A stretch of 53,577 bases of DNA from an uncultured Erysipelotrichaceae bacterium (GCA_948442015.1 CAOJRP010000009.1:1-53577), one strand, 5' to 3'. Shown: positions 1 to 9,410, counted from the first letter of the stretch. Made by a program: numbers and translations. Notes: generated from the letters alone by a model not told the origin.

Positions 1-183
1 CTAAGTTTTTCAACGCTTAGTGATGATTTTTAATTAACAACTGTCAAACTAGGGTATTCATTTACTACAACCTCTTTTATCTTCTAATAAAAGATTAACA
101 TATTTTTTTCGAATTTGTTCACGAATATCCGTTATTTTCTGCGAAAAAATTTTACTCTTTTTCTCTGCTTTTTTTCTATTCTC

Positions 184-212
184 TTGAAATAGTTAGAAAC
201 TTCTTGTATAAT
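184..212 (+). promoter_or_regulatory. Promoter of ftsA-ftsZ
   Basis: A housekeeping-type promoter is visible: TTGAAA at 184-189, a 17-base spacer and TATAAT at 207-212. It lies 30 bases upstream of the ftsA start, so transcription would begin near 219. The first 183 bases of the window contain no reading frame I would call; there is only a short hairpin (CTAAG...CTTAG) at 1-20. Confidence 0.7.
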
Positions 213-241
213 TAATAGTGATAAAATAGGAGTGGACAGTT

Positions 242-1483
242 ATGAAAAAAATAATGGCCAGTTTAGATGTTGGTAGTGACACTGTAAAACTAGTAGTTGG
301 AGAAATTATCAAGAAAAAACTAAATATCTTAGCAGTAGCTGAAGCTCCTAGTGAGGGGATCAAGAAAGGTTTAGTAGTTAATCCTGAGGCTTTATTAAAA
401 CCTTTAAAAGAAGTTTTTGCAAAATGTGAAGAAATTATTGGCTTACCAATTAAAGGTGTCATTGTTTCTGTTCCTAGTAATAATGCTAAATTTATCGTAT
501 CAGAAGGAATTACGAAAGTTATTTCAGAAAGCCGAAATATAACAGGAAAAGATATTATAAGAGCATTACAATCATCTCTTAGAGGAAAAATTGACTCTAA
601 TATGGAACTTATAAGTATTATCCCAACTAGTTTTAAATTAGATAATGATCGAATTGTTAAAAATCCGAAAAATATGCTTGCTACTACTTTAGGAGTAAAA
701 GCAGTAATTGTCTCAGCTCCTAAGAAAACTGTGTATCCAGTTTTAGCTTGTTTAGAGAAATTAAATGTTGATGTTTTAGATTTATCTTTAGGTTCTATTG
801 GTGATTATTACGAATTTGCAACAAAAGAAACAGATAATAGTGTGGGTATAGTGATTAATTTGGGTGATGAAATTACTTCCATAAGTGTTTTCAATAAAGG
901 AATCCTTACTAATACAGCTATTTTAGAGTTAGGTGGGGCTAGTATAGATAATGATTTAGCATATGTTTTTAAAATAACAAAGAATGATGCTAAAAATATT
1001 AAAGAGAAACTATGTTTAGCTCATAGAAGAATGGCTCAAGCAAGTAATAGTGAGATACTAACAAATAAAGAAGGCAAAGAAATTAAGATAAATCAATATG
1101 AAGCAACTGAAGTTGTGGAAAGTAGAATAGAAGAAATTCTTAATTTAACGAAAAAAGAAATAAACCACTTAACAAAAAAGGAAATAAGTTATATAATATT
1201 CACAGGAGGATTATCAGAAATTAAAGATTTCTCATTAATTCTAGAAGAAGTTTATAATAAAAATGTGATTTTTGGTAAAGTAAGTGAAATAGGAATTCGA
1301 AATAATAAATATAGTTCTTGTGCAGGTATGATTAAGTACTATGCTGCAAAAGCAAGGTTAAAAGATAAAGATTTTTCTATATTTAGTATTGAAGAACAGG
1401 AAGAATTGAGCGGCTTACATAAACAAAGTATTAGTGATAGTGGAGTTTTAGGTAAGTTGTTTGGTTACTTCTTTGATAGTTAG
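242..1483 (+). CDS. ftsA: Cell division protein FtsA
   Basis: Actin-like ATPase that anchors FtsZ filaments to the membrane and recruits later divisome proteins. The 413-residue product has the usual family length. The N-terminal phosphate-binding segment DVGSDTVK, a second phosphate loop ([16 protein letters not shown], about residues 204-220) and the adenosine motif TGGLSEI are visible. The last residues ([13 protein letters not shown]) form the amphipathic membrane-targeting helix expected at the FtsA C-terminus. The ATG follows AGGAG with good spacing. ftsZ follows after 10 bases, so the two are one operon, as in most Firmicutes. Sure of the identity. Confidence 0.97.
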   Translation: MKKIMASLDVGSDTVKLVVGEIIKKKLNILAVAEAPSEGIKKGLVVNPEALLKPLKEVFAKCEEIIGLPIKGVIVSVPSNNAKFIVSEGITKVISESRNITGKDIIRALQSSLRGKIDSNMELISIIPTSFKLDNDRIVKNPKNMLATTLGVKAVIVSAPKKTVYPVLACLEKLNVDVLDLSLGSIGDYYEFATKETDNSVGIVINLGDEITSISVFNKGILTNTAILELGGASIDNDLAYVFKITKNDAKNIKEKLCLAHRRMAQASNSEILTNKEGKEIKINQYEATEVVESRIEEILNLTKKEINHLTKKEISYIIFTGGLSEIKDFSLILEEVYNKNVIFGKVSEIGIRNNKYSSCAGMIKYYAAKARLKDKDFSIFSIEEQEELSGLHKQSISDSGVLGKLFGYFFDS

Positions 1484-1493
1484 GAGAGTGTTT

Positions 1494-2573
1494 ATGTACG
1501 AATTAGAAATGGATCAAATTGCTAAAATTAAAGTAATTGGTGTTGGTGGTGGTGGATGTAATGCCGTTAACAGAATGATAGAGTCAGGAGTTAAAGGTGT
1601 TGATTACATCGTTGCTAATACTGATTTACAAGTATTAAATGTTAGTAAAGCAGATACAAGGTTACAAATAGGTCAAAGTATTACAGAAGGTCTAGGAGCT
1701 GGTGCTAATCCAGAAATAGGAAGAGAAGCTGCTTTAGAAAGCAAAAAAGAAATTGAAGATGCCCTAACTGGTGCTGATATGGTTTTTGTTACTTGTGGGC
1801 TTGGTGGTGGAACAGGTACTGGTGCTGCACCAATTGTTGCTGAAATAGCTCAAGATTTGGGAGCATTAACTGTTGGAATTGTTACAAAACCTTTTAAATT
1901 TGAAGGACGTAAGAGAATGGAACAAGCTGAAGTTGGACTTGAAGAATTAAGAAAGCATGTTGATACTCTAATTGTTATTCCAAATGATCGAATTAGAGAT
2001 ATTATTGATAAGACTACACCGATGTTAGATGCCTTTAAAGAAGTTGATAACGTCCTACGTCGTGGTGTACAATCAATTAGTGATTTGATTGCTGTATCTG
2101 GACTTGTTAACCTAGACTTTGCCGATGTTAAAGCCGTTATGCAAAAACGTGGTAATGCTATAATTGGTATTGGTATTGGAGTTGGAGAAAATAGAGCTAT
2201 TGAAGCTGCAAAAGAAGCTGTATCTAGTCCTTTACTTGAAACAACTATTGATGGTGCAACAGATGCTATTATTAATATAACTGGTGGTAATAATTTAACT
2301 TTATTTGAAGCTGAGGATGCTGCAGAAGTTGTAAGAAGTTCTGCTAATACAGATATTAATACGATTTTTGGGGCAGTTATTAATGAAAATTTAAATGATG
2401 AGGTAATTGTTACTGTTATTGCAACGGGATTTGATGATGATAAAGAAGATGATGATTCATCTTATGAAACACCAACATATAGAAGTCGAAACTTAGATAT
2501 TGATGATGACGACGATGACTTGGATAGTGATTTAGATATTCCACCATTTTTAAGAAATAGAGACGATTTTTAG
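1494..2573 (+). CDS. ftsZ: Cell division protein FtsZ
   Basis: Tubulin-like GTPase that forms the Z ring at midcell. The ATG at 1494 is chosen because it follows GGAG at a suitable distance; an in-frame GTG at 1461 lies inside ftsA. The 359-residue protein has the N-terminal nucleotide loop [10 protein letters not shown], the tubulin signature [10 protein letters not shown] near residue 103, and the synergy residues NDRIRDI. A linker rich in Asp (about residues 318-348) precedes the C-terminal peptide [12 protein letters not shown], which binds FtsA and other Z-ring partners. It lies downstream of ftsA in one transcription unit and ends in a terminator that overlaps its stop codon. Confidence 0.98.
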   Translation: MYELEMDQIAKIKVIGVGGGGCNAVNRMIESGVKGVDYIVANTDLQVLNVSKADTRLQIGQSITEGLGAGANPEIGREAALESKKEIEDALTGADMVFVTCGLGGGTGTGAAPIVAEIAQDLGALTVGIVTKPFKFEGRKRMEQAEVGLEELRKHVDTLIVIPNDRIRDIIDKTTPMLDAFKEVDNVLRRGVQSISDLIAVSGLVNLDFADVKAVMQKRGNAIIGIGIGVGENRAIEAAKEAVSSPLLETTIDGATDAIINITGGNNLTLFEAEDAAEVVRSSANTDINTIFGAVINENLNDEVIVTVIATGFDDDKEDDDSSYETPTYRSRNLDIDDDDDDLDSDLDIPPFLRNRDDF

Positions 2574-2588
2574 TAAATCGTTTTTTTA
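2563..2588 (+). terminator. Rho-independent terminator of ftsAZ
   Basis: Stem ACGATTT / AAATCGT with a five-base loop, followed by seven T. The stem overlaps the final codons and the TAG stop of ftsZ, so it separates ftsAZ from the sporulation pair downstream. Confidence 0.75.
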
Positions 2589-2651
2589 TTTATGCTCTCA
2601 AAAGTACAAAATAAAAATGATGTTTTAAAGAATAAATAAAATTACTAGAAA

Positions 2652-2679
2652 ATGACAAAATTTTTAGAAAAGTTATATT
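2652..2679 (+). promoter_or_regulatory. Likely spoIIGA-sigE promoter
   Basis: ATGACA at 652-657 of this kilobase and TATATT at 2674-2679 are 16 bases apart (or 18 to an overlapping TATTAT). GACAAA inside the -35 is part of a Spo0A-box-like sequence, but it matches the 0A consensus imperfectly. In Bacillus the equivalent spoIIG promoter is Spo0A-activated; here that is inference only. Confidence 0.4.
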
Positions 2680-2701
2680 ATTCTATTTTTGGTGATGCCT
2701 A

Positions 2702-3490
2702 TTGATTGTTTATCTTGATTTAGTAATATTAATTAACTTTATTTTTGATTTGTTTTTACTAGTTGTTGTTAATAAGTTATTAAAGAGAAACGCTAAAATG
2801 ATAAGGCTAGTATTAGGTAGTTTACTAGGAGGATTAAGTATTATTGCTTTATTTATCCCTTTTAATACTTATACTTTATTCTTGTTTAAAATAGTTATAA
2901 GTATTATGATGTTACTAGTTTCCTTTGGCTATAAAGATATAAGGTTTTTTTTAAAAAATTTTATCCACTTATATTTAGTCAGTATGTTATTAGGTGGTTT
3001 TATGTATTTTTTAAATATCGAATTATCTTACAAAAATGATGGGTTAATTTTTTTTCACAAGGGATTATCCATTAATATAATAGGAATGTTTATTTTAGGA
3101 CCTTTAATTCTTATTTTATATTTTAAAGAAAATAAAAATTTAAAACTTAATTATAACAATTATTATACTTGTGAATTATTTTTAACAAAACAGCATAAAA
3201 TTACTATTAATGCTTTTTTAGATACAGGTAATAAGTTAAAAGACCCCTATAGTGGGAAAAGTATTATTTTGCTTAATAAAGAACTCTTTGATGAAAGTAA
3301 AAAAAATACTATTTATGTTCCCTATAATACTTTAAATAATCATGGCTTACTAAAGTGTTATAAAGTTGATAAGTTAGTTATTGAAAATAGAATAGTAAGA
3401 AATTTTCTAGTTGGTATTAGCGAAGAAAAGATTAAGTTAGATGGCATCGATTGTATTATTAATTTAAATATATTGGAGGAGATTAAATGA
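2702..3490 (+). CDS. spoIIGA: Pro-sigma-E processing protease SpoIIGA
   Basis: Membrane aspartic protease that, in the mother cell of sporulating Bacillus, cleaves pro-SigE to its active form. The 262-residue product has about five hydrophobic helices in its first 145 residues. The cytoplasmic half carries the catalytic motif AFLDTGNKLKDPYSG (DTG near residues 178-180). It is somewhat shorter than the roughly 300-residue Bacillus protein, mainly at the C-terminus. Translation seems to start at TTG, preceded by GGTGATG. The gene overlaps sigE by four bases (ATGA), the classic coupling of protease and substrate. Identification rests on the protease motif plus the position between ftsZ and sigE. 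Confidence 0.9.
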   Translation: MIVYLDLVILINFIFDLFLLVVVNKLLKRNAKMIRLVLGSLLGGLSIIALFIPFNTYTLFLFKIVISIMMLLVSFGYKDIRFFLKNFIHLYLVSMLLGGFMYFLNIELSYKNDGLIFFHKGLSINIIGMFILGPLILILYFKENKNLKLNYNNYYTCELFLTKQHKITINAFLDTGNKLKDPYSGKSIILLNKELFDESKKNTIYVPYNTLNNHGLLKCYKVDKLVIENRIVRNFLVGISEEKIKLDGIDCIINLNILEEIK

Positions 3491-4179
3491 TTAGATTAAT
3501 AAAGAGATTATTATATAAATTAAAAAGAAAGTATAATGAATTATTTTTTGTTGGAAGTACAGATATATTACCACCACCATTATCTAAGGAAGAAGAAATT
3601 GAATTAGTTAAAAAATGTCAAGATGGCGATATTGATGCTAAAAATAAGTTAATAGAGCATAATTTAAGATTAGTTGTTTTTTTAGCTAAAAAATATGAAA
3701 GTACAGGATATGACATTGAAGATTTAGTAAGTATTGGTTCTATTGGTTTAATTAAAGGGATTAGTACTTATAAATTAGATAAAAATATTAAGTTAGCTAC
3801 TTATTGTTCAAGATGTGTCGTTAATGAAATATTAATGCATTTAAGAAAAAATAAAAAAAGAAGAGGAGAAATTTCTTTAGAAGATGCCTTAAATTATGAT
3901 GGGGAAGGTAACGAACTACACTTAGAAGATATCTTAGGAACAGATGAAGATGTTGTGGCAAAAGAGTTTGAGAACATTACTGATAAAGAGTTTTTAAAAA
4001 GAGAAATAGAAACTTTAAATAAACGGGATAAAGAAATAATTACTATGCGATATGGACTTAATAATACAAGAGAATATACTCAAAAAGAAGTGGCAGAAAT
4101 ACTAGGTATTAGTCAAAGTTATATTTCAAGAATTGAGAAGAAAGTAATAAGAAAACTAGCTAGTGCGATGAAAGTATAA
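3487..4179 (+). CDS. sigE: RNA polymerase sporulation sigma factor SigE (pro-form)
   Basis: Sigma-70 family factor for the early mother-cell programme of endospore formation. The 230-residue product begins with a basic, amphipathic pro-sequence (about residues 1-25) ending in NELFFVGSTDILPPPLS. This closely resembles the SpoIIGA cleavage region of Bacillus pro-SigE. Region 2 contains DIEDLVSIGSIGLIKG, and region 4 carries the helix-turn-helix TQKEVAEILGISQSYISRIEK. The start overlaps the end of spoIIGA by four bases. In Bacillus the forespore factor sigG follows immediately; here rlmN follows instead. The intact pro-sequence and neighbouring protease suggest that sporulation control is functional rather than a relic. 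Confidence 0.95.
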   Translation: MIRLIKRLLYKLKRKYNELFFVGSTDILPPPLSKEEEIELVKKCQDGDIDAKNKLIEHNLRLVVFLAKKYESTGYDIEDLVSIGSIGLIKGISTYKLDKNIKLATYCSRCVVNEILMHLRKNKKRRGEISLEDALNYDGEGNELHLEDILGTDEDVVAKEFENITDKEFLKREIETLNKRDKEIITMRYGLNNTREYTQKEVAEILGISQSYISRIEKKVIRKLASAMKV

Positions 4180-4182
4180 TTG

Positions 4183-4191
4183 TGCTATAAT
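4183..4191 (+). promoter_or_regulatory. Extended -10 promoter of the rlmN operon
   Basis: TGCTATAAT (TGn followed by a perfect TATAAT) lies between the sigE stop and rlmN. No good -35 is seen. The same TGnTATAAT form recurs before several other genes in the window. Confidence 0.55.
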
Positions 4192-4207
4192 TATTATAGG
4201 TGGTAGT

Positions 4208-5224
4208 GTGAAAAACATCTATGGGATAAAAAGAACGGATTTAGAAGAATATTTCTTAAATATAAATGAAAAAAAGTTTAAAGCTTTACAAGTTTTTGAG
4301 TGGCTTTATGAAAAAAGAGTAAATAATTTTGATGAGATGACTAATATCAAAAAAGAGCTAAGAGATAAACTAAAAGAAGATTTTTCTAATGATTGGATTA
4401 CAATTAAAAGAAAACAAGAAGATAAATTAACGAAGAAATATTTATTTGAATTACATGATAACAACTATATTGAAACTGTTTTAATGGAACATGATTATGG
4501 TTTGTCCGTTTGTGTTAGTAGTGAAGTTGGATGCAATATGGGATGTGCTTTTTGTGAATCAGGTCGCTTAAAAAAAGTTCGAAATTTGGAAAGCTATGAA
4601 ATGGTCGAACAAATTTTATTAATTGAGAAAGATATTTCTAAAAGAATTGGTAGTGTTGTTATAATGGGAATAGGTGAACCTTTAGACAACTACGATAATG
4701 TTATGGATTTTGTTAAAATAATTAACGATGCCAAAGGTATTGCGATTGGGGCTCGTCATATTACTATTTCTACTTGTGGCTTAATCCCTAAAATAAAAAA
4801 ATTAAGTGAAGAACCATTACAAGTAAATCTAGCGATATCTCTTCATGTTCCTAATAATAAAGTAAGAAATATGTTAATGCCTGTAAATAAAGTGTATAGT
4901 ATCGAAGAGTTAATTATCACAATTAGAGAATATATTACAAGAACTAATAGACGAGTAACCATAGAATATGTTATGCTAGATAGTGTAAATGATAGTTTAG
5001 ATAATGCTAACGAGTTAGCAGATTTATTACATGGTTTAAATGTTTATGTGAACTTGATTCCTTATAATGAAACTAATCATTTAGAATTTAAGAAAAGTAG
5101 TAAAGAAACTATTAGGCAATTTTATGATACATTAAAGAAAAGAAAAATTAATGTCACTATAAGAAAAGAATTTGGTAGTAAGATTGATGCTGCCTGTGGC
5201 CAATTAAGGAGCAAAGAGGTGTAA
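4208..5224 (+). CDS. rlmN: Dual-specificity 23S rRNA/tRNA m2A methyltransferase RlmN
   Basis: Radical SAM enzyme that methylates C2 of A2503 in 23S rRNA and of A37 in some tRNAs. The 338-residue protein has the iron-sulphur motif CNMGCAFC (C-x3-C-x2-C, near residues 115-122). It also has the SAM-binding VVIMGIGEPLDNYDN and the C-terminal CGQL, whose Cys acts in the ping-pong methyl transfer. The start is GTG, preceded by AGGTGG. It heads a tight operon with prpC two bases downstream, the same order as in Bacillus subtilis. Confidence 0.96.
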   Translation: MKNIYGIKRTDLEEYFLNINEKKFKALQVFEWLYEKRVNNFDEMTNIKKELRDKLKEDFSNDWITIKRKQEDKLTKKYLFELHDNNYIETVLMEHDYGLSVCVSSEVGCNMGCAFCESGRLKKVRNLESYEMVEQILLIEKDISKRIGSVVIMGIGEPLDNYDNVMDFVKIINDAKGIAIGARHITISTCGLIPKIKKLSEEPLQVNLAISLHVPNNKVRNMLMPVNKVYSIEELIITIREYITRTNRRVTIEYVMLDSVNDSLDNANELADLLHGLNVYVNLIPYNETNHLEFKKSSKETIRQFYDTLKKRKINVTIRKEFGSKIDAACGQLRSKEV

Positions 5225-5225
5225 T

Positions 5226-5972
5226 ATGAAAACGTTTTATTTAACAGATTCAGGTAAGGTGAGAGACCATAACGAAGATTCGGTAACTATTCTTAAAAAT
5301 GCAAACAAAGAATATTTAATGATTGTAGCAGATGGTATGGGAGGACATCGAGCTGGGGAAGTAGCTAGCTCCATGGTTGTAACTCATATTGGAAAACGTT
5401 TTCAAGAGCTAGCTTCAGTTGGTAGTAAAATTGATGCTATTAATTGGATGAAAGATAATATTAGCGAAATAAACAAAAATATTTTAGATTATACAGAAGA
5501 AAATCCTGAAAGTACAGGAATGGGAACAACTGTTGTTATGGCATTACTTACTGATGATTTTTTAATCTTTGGCAATATTGGCGATTCTAGTGGCTTTGTC
5601 TTTAAAAATGGGAAACTTACCAAAGTAACTCATGACCATACGCTAGTTAACTTACTAGTAGCAGCAGGAGATTTAACCGAAGAAGAAGCGAAGTATCATC
5701 CAAAGAAGAATGTTTTAATGAAAGCTTTGGGAGCTACAACAAATGTTGATTTAGATGTTTTTGAAGTTGATACAAAAGTTGATGGTATTTTATTAGCAAG
5801 TGATGGCTTAACTAATATGTTATCAAAAGAGCAAATCGAGAAAGTCTTAAATGACGAGGAATTAGATATTGAAGAAAAAGTTATCAAACTAATTCGTAAA
5901 AGTAATGCAAGGGGTGGCACAGATAACATTTCTGTAGCTTATTTGGTTATAGAAGGTGGTGAAGAAAAGTGA
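5226..5972 (+). CDS. prpC: PP2C-type Ser/Thr protein phosphatase (PrpC/Stp)
   Basis: Metal-dependent phosphatase that reverses the action of the neighbouring PASTA kinase PrkC. The 248-residue protein shows the PPM/PP2C motifs in order: DSGKVRDHNEDS at the N-terminus, VADGMGGHRAGEVAS with the metal-binding Asp-Gly, NIGDSSGF, LASDGLTNML and GGTDNIS near the end. There is no membrane segment, so it is cytosolic. It begins two bases after rlmN and ends three bases before the ATG chosen for prkC. Expression is therefore coupled to that of the kinase. Confidence 0.96.
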   Translation: MKTFYLTDSGKVRDHNEDSVTILKNANKEYLMIVADGMGGHRAGEVASSMVVTHIGKRFQELASVGSKIDAINWMKDNISEINKNILDYTEENPESTGMGTTVVMALLTDDFLIFGNIGDSSGFVFKNGKLTKVTHDHTLVNLLVAAGDLTEEEAKYHPKKNVLMKALGATTNVDLDVFEVDTKVDGILLASDGLTNMLSKEQIEKVLNDEELDIEEKVIKLIRKSNARGGTDNISVAYLVIEGGEEK

Positions 5973-5974
5973 TA

Positions 5975-7711
5975 ATGAAAGGACAAAAAATTAATGATAG
6001 ATACCAAATTATAAAATCCATTGGCGAAGGTGGGATGGCTAATGTTTATCTTGCTTATGACACTATTTTAGACCGTAATGTAGCTGTTAAAGTTTTACGT
6101 GGGGATTTATCTAGTGACGAAAAATTTGTCCGTCGTTTTCAAAGAGAAGCATTATCAGCAAGTTCTTTGTCACACCCAAATATTGTTGAAGTATATGATG
6201 TTGGCGAAGACAATAACCAATATTATATTGTTATGGAATATATCGAAGGTAAACAATTAAAAGATGTTTTAAGGAAAAGAGGAAAACTTACTATTACCGA
6301 AGTAATTGATATTATGCAACAAATTGCTGATGGGTTATCAGTAGCTCATGACTCTTATATAATTCATCGGGATATCAAACCGCAAAATATCATGATTCTT
6401 GAAAATGGCTTAGTTAAAATAACAGATTTTGGTATTGCTATGGCCATGAATAGTACGCAACTTACGCAGACTAATTCGGTTATGGGGTCAGTTCATTATT
6501 TGCCGCCAGAACAAGCAAATGGTAGTGGTAGTACTTTAAAGTCCGATATTTATTCAATGGGTATTTTAATGTATGAATTATTAACTGGGAAATTACCTTA
6601 TAAGGGTGAAAATGCTGTTGAGATAGCTTTAAAACATTTAAAAGAACCTTTACCAAGTATTCGTGATGAAATACCAGATATACCACAGAGCGTGGAAAAC
6701 GTTATTTTAAGAGCAACAGCAAAAAATCCTAAAAACAGATATAATGATGCCAGAGAAATGTTAGAAGATTTAAAAACCGTTATGGATGACTCAAGAATTA
6801 ATGAGCCACGATATGAGTTTAAATACGAAGAGTTTGATGAAGATAAACCAAGAAAGAAAAAAGAAGTTCCAGAAGAAAAGACTGTAGTGAAAGATGATGA
6901 TGAAGTGCTTGTAAAACAAATAACTAATACGGAAATTAAAAAACAAAATAAGTTATTAATTGCTCTAGCTATTATTTTTACAGCTTTAGTTATAATTATC
7001 ACAAGTATCGTTGTGCTACTGCCAAGACTTACAACCCAAGAAGAAATTAAAATACCAGAAGTCCGAGGCTTGACTGAACAAGAAGCAATTGAAAAAATTC
7101 AAAATGAAGGTTTTGAAATTGCCGAAGAAATCAAAGAAGCAACTGATGATGAAATAGAAGAAGGCCATGTTGTTAAAACAACTCCTACAGAAGGAGCAAA
7201 GAGAACTAAAGGAACAGAAGTTACAATTTATATTTCCAAAAATAATGATTATGAAGTAGAAGACTTTGTCGCTGAAAAAACGAATTATTTAACAGCTCAA
7301 GGGAAATTAGAAGCTTATGGAATTTATGTTATTATCAAGAAAAAAGATGTTGAAAAAAAAGATGAGTATACTGATGGACAAGTAATTGAACAATCTGTAG
7401 AAAAAGGGAAGAAGCTGAAAAAAGGCGATACAATTATTTTATATATTCCAAATATTGTAACGGAGTATCCGAACTTTAAAGAAGGTTTCACTGTAAAAGA
7501 AATCGAAAGTTTTTGTGAACAATATAATATAGATTGTAAATTTGAAAGAATTCCAAATGGTGAAGTCGAAGAAGGAACAATTTTAGATCAAAGTAAACCT
7601 AAGGGATACACTGTTATATCAGGAGCAACGCTTATTATTAAAGTAGCCGAAAAACCTGAAGAGGAGCCTGAATGTAATCCGCTAGAAGAAGTGTGTGATG
7701 GAATGGAATAG
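5975..7711 (+). CDS. prkC: PASTA-domain Ser/Thr protein kinase (PrkC/Stk)
   Basis: Membrane kinase that senses muropeptides or lipid II and phosphorylates division, wall and translation factors. The ATG at 5975 is preferred to the in-frame GTG at 5969, which overlaps the prpC stop. The kinase domain (about 1-270) has the glycine loop GEGGMANVY, the catalytic Lys in AVKVL, HRDIKPQN and the DFG loop. A highly charged juxtamembrane stretch leads to one transmembrane helix near residues 318-341. The extracellular part holds about three PASTA repeats (first begins KIPEVRGLTEQEAIEKI), the last ending in a short acidic tail with two Cys. The 578-residue length is normal. Confidence 0.96.
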   Translation: MKGQKINDRYQIIKSIGEGGMANVYLAYDTILDRNVAVKVLRGDLSSDEKFVRRFQREALSASSLSHPNIVEVYDVGEDNNQYYIVMEYIEGKQLKDVLRKRGKLTITEVIDIMQQIADGLSVAHDSYIIHRDIKPQNIMILENGLVKITDFGIAMAMNSTQLTQTNSVMGSVHYLPPEQANGSGSTLKSDIYSMGILMYELLTGKLPYKGENAVEIALKHLKEPLPSIRDEIPDIPQSVENVILRATAKNPKNRYNDAREMLEDLKTVMDDSRINEPRYEFKYEEFDEDKPRKKKEVPEEKTVVKDDDEVLVKQITNTEIKKQNKLLIALAIIFTALVIIITSIVVLLPRLTTQEEIKIPEVRGLTEQEAIEKIQNEGFEIAEEIKEATDDEIEEGHVVKTTPTEGAKRTKGTEVTIYISKNNDYEVEDFVAEKTNYLTAQGKLEAYGIYVIIKKKDVEKKDEYTDGQVIEQSVEKGKKLKKGDTIILYIPNIVTEYPNFKEGFTVKEIESFCEQYNIDCKFERIPNGEVEEGTILDQSKPKGYTVISGATLIIKVAEKPEEEPECNPLEEVCDGME

Positions 7712-7718
7712 GTGCTAT

Positions 7719-8549
7719 ATGGAAGGACAAATTGTTAAAATAATTAGTAATTTGTATACAGTAAAAGTAGGTAGTGAACTTTTCGAATGTAGTGCAAGAG
7801 GAAAATTTCGGGAATTAAAAATATCTCCAATTGTTGGGGATATCGTTGTGATTAACAAAGAAGAAAAATGGATAAAGGAAATTAAACCACGAAAAAATGA
7901 ATTAAAAAGGCCAATTATCGCTAATGTCGATATGGCTCTTATTATAACAAGTGTTAAAAAGCCAGATTTATCTTTGAACCTTTTAGATAAGTTACTTTCA
8001 AATATTCTTTTTAATAAAATTGAACCAGTTATTTGCTTTACTAAAATAGATTTACTTACTTTTAAAGAAAAATTAGCTTTAAATAAGATTATTGCTTATT
8101 ATAAGAAAATAGGTATTAAAGTAGTTACGAATAAAGAGTTAAAAAAGCTAAAAAAAATTATGAGTAAGAAAATAGTTGTGTTAACTGGCCAAACAGGAGC
8201 TGGGAAATCAAGTTTAATTAATAAATTATCCAAAGAACTTAATTTAGCAACTAATCCGATAAGTGAAGCTTTAGGAAGAGGTAAACACACAACGAGACAT
8301 GTTGAACTCTTTAAAATAGAAGATTTCTATATTGCTGATACCCCAGGATTTAGTTCTCTTGATTTTGATAATATGACAGAAATTGATTTAAAAGAATCTT
8401 TTATTGAATTTAATGATTATGAATGTCCTTTTAAAGATTGTTTACATGAAAATGAAAGAGATTGTGCTATTAAAGACGCAGTAAGAAATAAAAAAATATT
8501 AAAAAGTCGTTATGATAATTATAGAAAGTTTTTGAGGGAAGTTAAATGA
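7719..8549 (+). CDS. rsgA: Small ribosomal subunit biogenesis GTPase RsgA
   Basis: Circularly permuted GTPase that helps late maturation of the 30S subunit. The ATG at 7719, preceded by AGGTG, is preferred to an upstream in-frame start at 7695 inside prkC. The 276-residue protein has an OB-fold N-terminus. The permuted GTPase motifs follow in the order G4 (CFTKIDL), G1 (GQTGAGKSSLIN) and G3 (DTPGF). A zinc-knuckle C-terminal region contains CPFKDCLHENERDC. It overlaps rpe by four bases, as in the Bacillus order prkC-rsgA-rpe. Confidence 0.95.
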   Translation: MEGQIVKIISNLYTVKVGSELFECSARGKFRELKISPIVGDIVVINKEEKWIKEIKPRKNELKRPIIANVDMALIITSVKKPDLSLNLLDKLLSNILFNKIEPVICFTKIDLLTFKEKLALNKIIAYYKKIGIKVVTNKELKKLKKIMSKKIVVLTGQTGAGKSSLINKLSKELNLATNPISEALGRGKHTTRHVELFKIEDFYIADTPGFSSLDFDNMTEIDLKESFIEFNDYECPFKDCLHENERDCAIKDAVRNKKILKSRYDNYRKFLREVK

Positions 8550-9175
8550 AAGTATCTGTTACATATTTAGGTAGAATATTAAGTATTGAAGAAACTATTA
8601 AATTAATTGAAGAGTCCGTTGCTGATTATATTCATGTTGATTTTATGGATGGTAAGTTTGTTCCAACTAAAAATTTTGAATTAGATGAAGTTAAAGAATT
8701 TTTAAAAAATACAAAAAAAAAGTTAGATGTTCATGTAATGGTAAATAATCCATTAGATTATTTGTCTACATTCTCTAAACTAAATACAGAGTATTATACT
8801 TTTCATTATGAGGCAGTTGAAGATGTAAATGAAACTATAGAAAAAATTAAAAACTATAATTTAAAAGTTGGAATAGCAATAAATCCTGAAACTCCAGTAG
8901 ATAAAATAAAACCATATCTTAATAAAATTGATTTAGTTTTAATAATGAGTATTAAACCTGGTTGGGCTGGACAAAGTTTTATTCCTAGTTCTTTAGATAA
9001 AATAAAGGAACTTTCTAAATTAAAAGGTAGTTTTAAAATAGCTGTTGATGGTGGAGTAAATGATAGTACTGTTAAAGGGATTAAAGATAGTGGTGCTGAT
9101 ATTTTAGTCGCTAGCTCATATATAGTTAAGAGCGATAATTATAATGAAAGAATAAACAAGTTGAAAAATATATAA
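8546..9175 (+). CDS. rpe: Ribulose-phosphate 3-epimerase
   Basis: TIM-barrel enzyme interconverting ribulose 5-phosphate and xylulose 5-phosphate in the pentose phosphate pathway. At 209 residues it is near family length. Seen in the sequence are VDFMDGKFVP with the metal-binding Asp, HVMVNNP, the phosphate-binding loop MSIKPGWAGQSF and the C-terminal DGGVN plus ADILVASSYI. Its ATG overlaps the rsgA stop by four bases, making it the last gene of the rlmN operon. The promoter of the following small RNA (TTGAAA at 9161) lies inside its last codons. Confidence 0.93.
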   Translation: MKVSVTYLGRILSIEETIKLIEESVADYIHVDFMDGKFVPTKNFELDEVKEFLKNTKKKLDVHVMVNNPLDYLSTFSKLNTEYYTFHYEAVEDVNETIEKIKNYNLKVGIAINPETPVDKIKPYLNKIDLVLIMSIKPGWAGQSFIPSSLDKIKELSKLKGSFKIAVDGGVNDSTVKGIKDSGADILVASSYIVKSDNYNERINKLKNI

Positions 9176-9189
9176 TAATATGGTAAAAT
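9161..9189 (+). promoter_or_regulatory. Promoter of putative antitoxin RNA 1
   Basis: TTGAAA at 9161-9166, a 17-base spacer and TAAAAT at 9184-9189, with TGG just before the -10. It overlaps the 3' end of rpe and faces the toxin promoter at 9444-9472. Confidence 0.6.
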
Positions 9190-9195
9190 TCAAAT

Positions 9196-9265
9196 ATAAA
9201 GACACGAGCAGTTGCTCGGAGCCTTTAAAAAGGTTGGCCGATACAACTTAATGTATCGGTTTTTA
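9196..9265 (+). ncRNA. Putative antitoxin RNA of type I module 1
   Basis: A short transcript of about 70 bases is predicted from the promoter at 9161-9189 to a strong terminator (CCGATACA / TGTATCGG then TTTTT, 9238-9265). It starts with GACACGAGCA and contains a small hairpin (GAGCA/TGCTC). Positions 9222-9231 read CCTTTAAAAA, the same ten bases found on this strand at 9357-9366 over the ribosome binding site of the small minus-strand gene. This RNA is therefore antisense to that toxin-like Shine-Dalgarno region. The layout (convergent RNAs, shared 3' end, small hydrophobic peptide) matches type I toxin-antitoxin loci such as Fst/par in design. No sequence family was recognised. Confidence 0.55.
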
Positions 9266-9346
9266 TTATCTAGATATTAACAAATATGTTAACAATAGTA
9301 ACAACATTTCTATGAGTCTAATTAACTTTATGTTTATCTTCTTCAT
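9266..9346 (-). CDS. Putative type I toxin: 26-residue membrane peptide
   Basis: The 26-residue reading frame starts at ATG after a strong AAGGAGG and has a basic N-terminus (MKKINIKLIRLIE). A run of Leu/Ile then forms one membrane helix ending in ...YLLISR. Its size and shape are those of pore-forming type I toxins, but I cannot place it in a named family. The mRNA would start near 9436 from the promoter at 9444-9472, giving a leader of about 90 bases with a small hairpin (CCC TTTC GGG). It runs convergently to the RNA at 9196-9265. Absence of any other gene in the 530-base gap and the strong RBS support it being real. Confidence 0.55.
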   Translation of the reverse strand: MKKINIKLIRLIEMLLLLLTYLLISR

Positions 9347-9410
9347 GATTATGCCTCCTTTAAAAATTTTTACAAAACCCCCGAAAGGGCAATATATTAA
9401 AATTTAAAGG

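Noticed and set aside
5696..5929. Minus-strand frames inside prpC, prkC, rny, pbp1A and other genes
   Set aside because: They are antisense shadows of conserved genes without ribosome sites or recognisable products.
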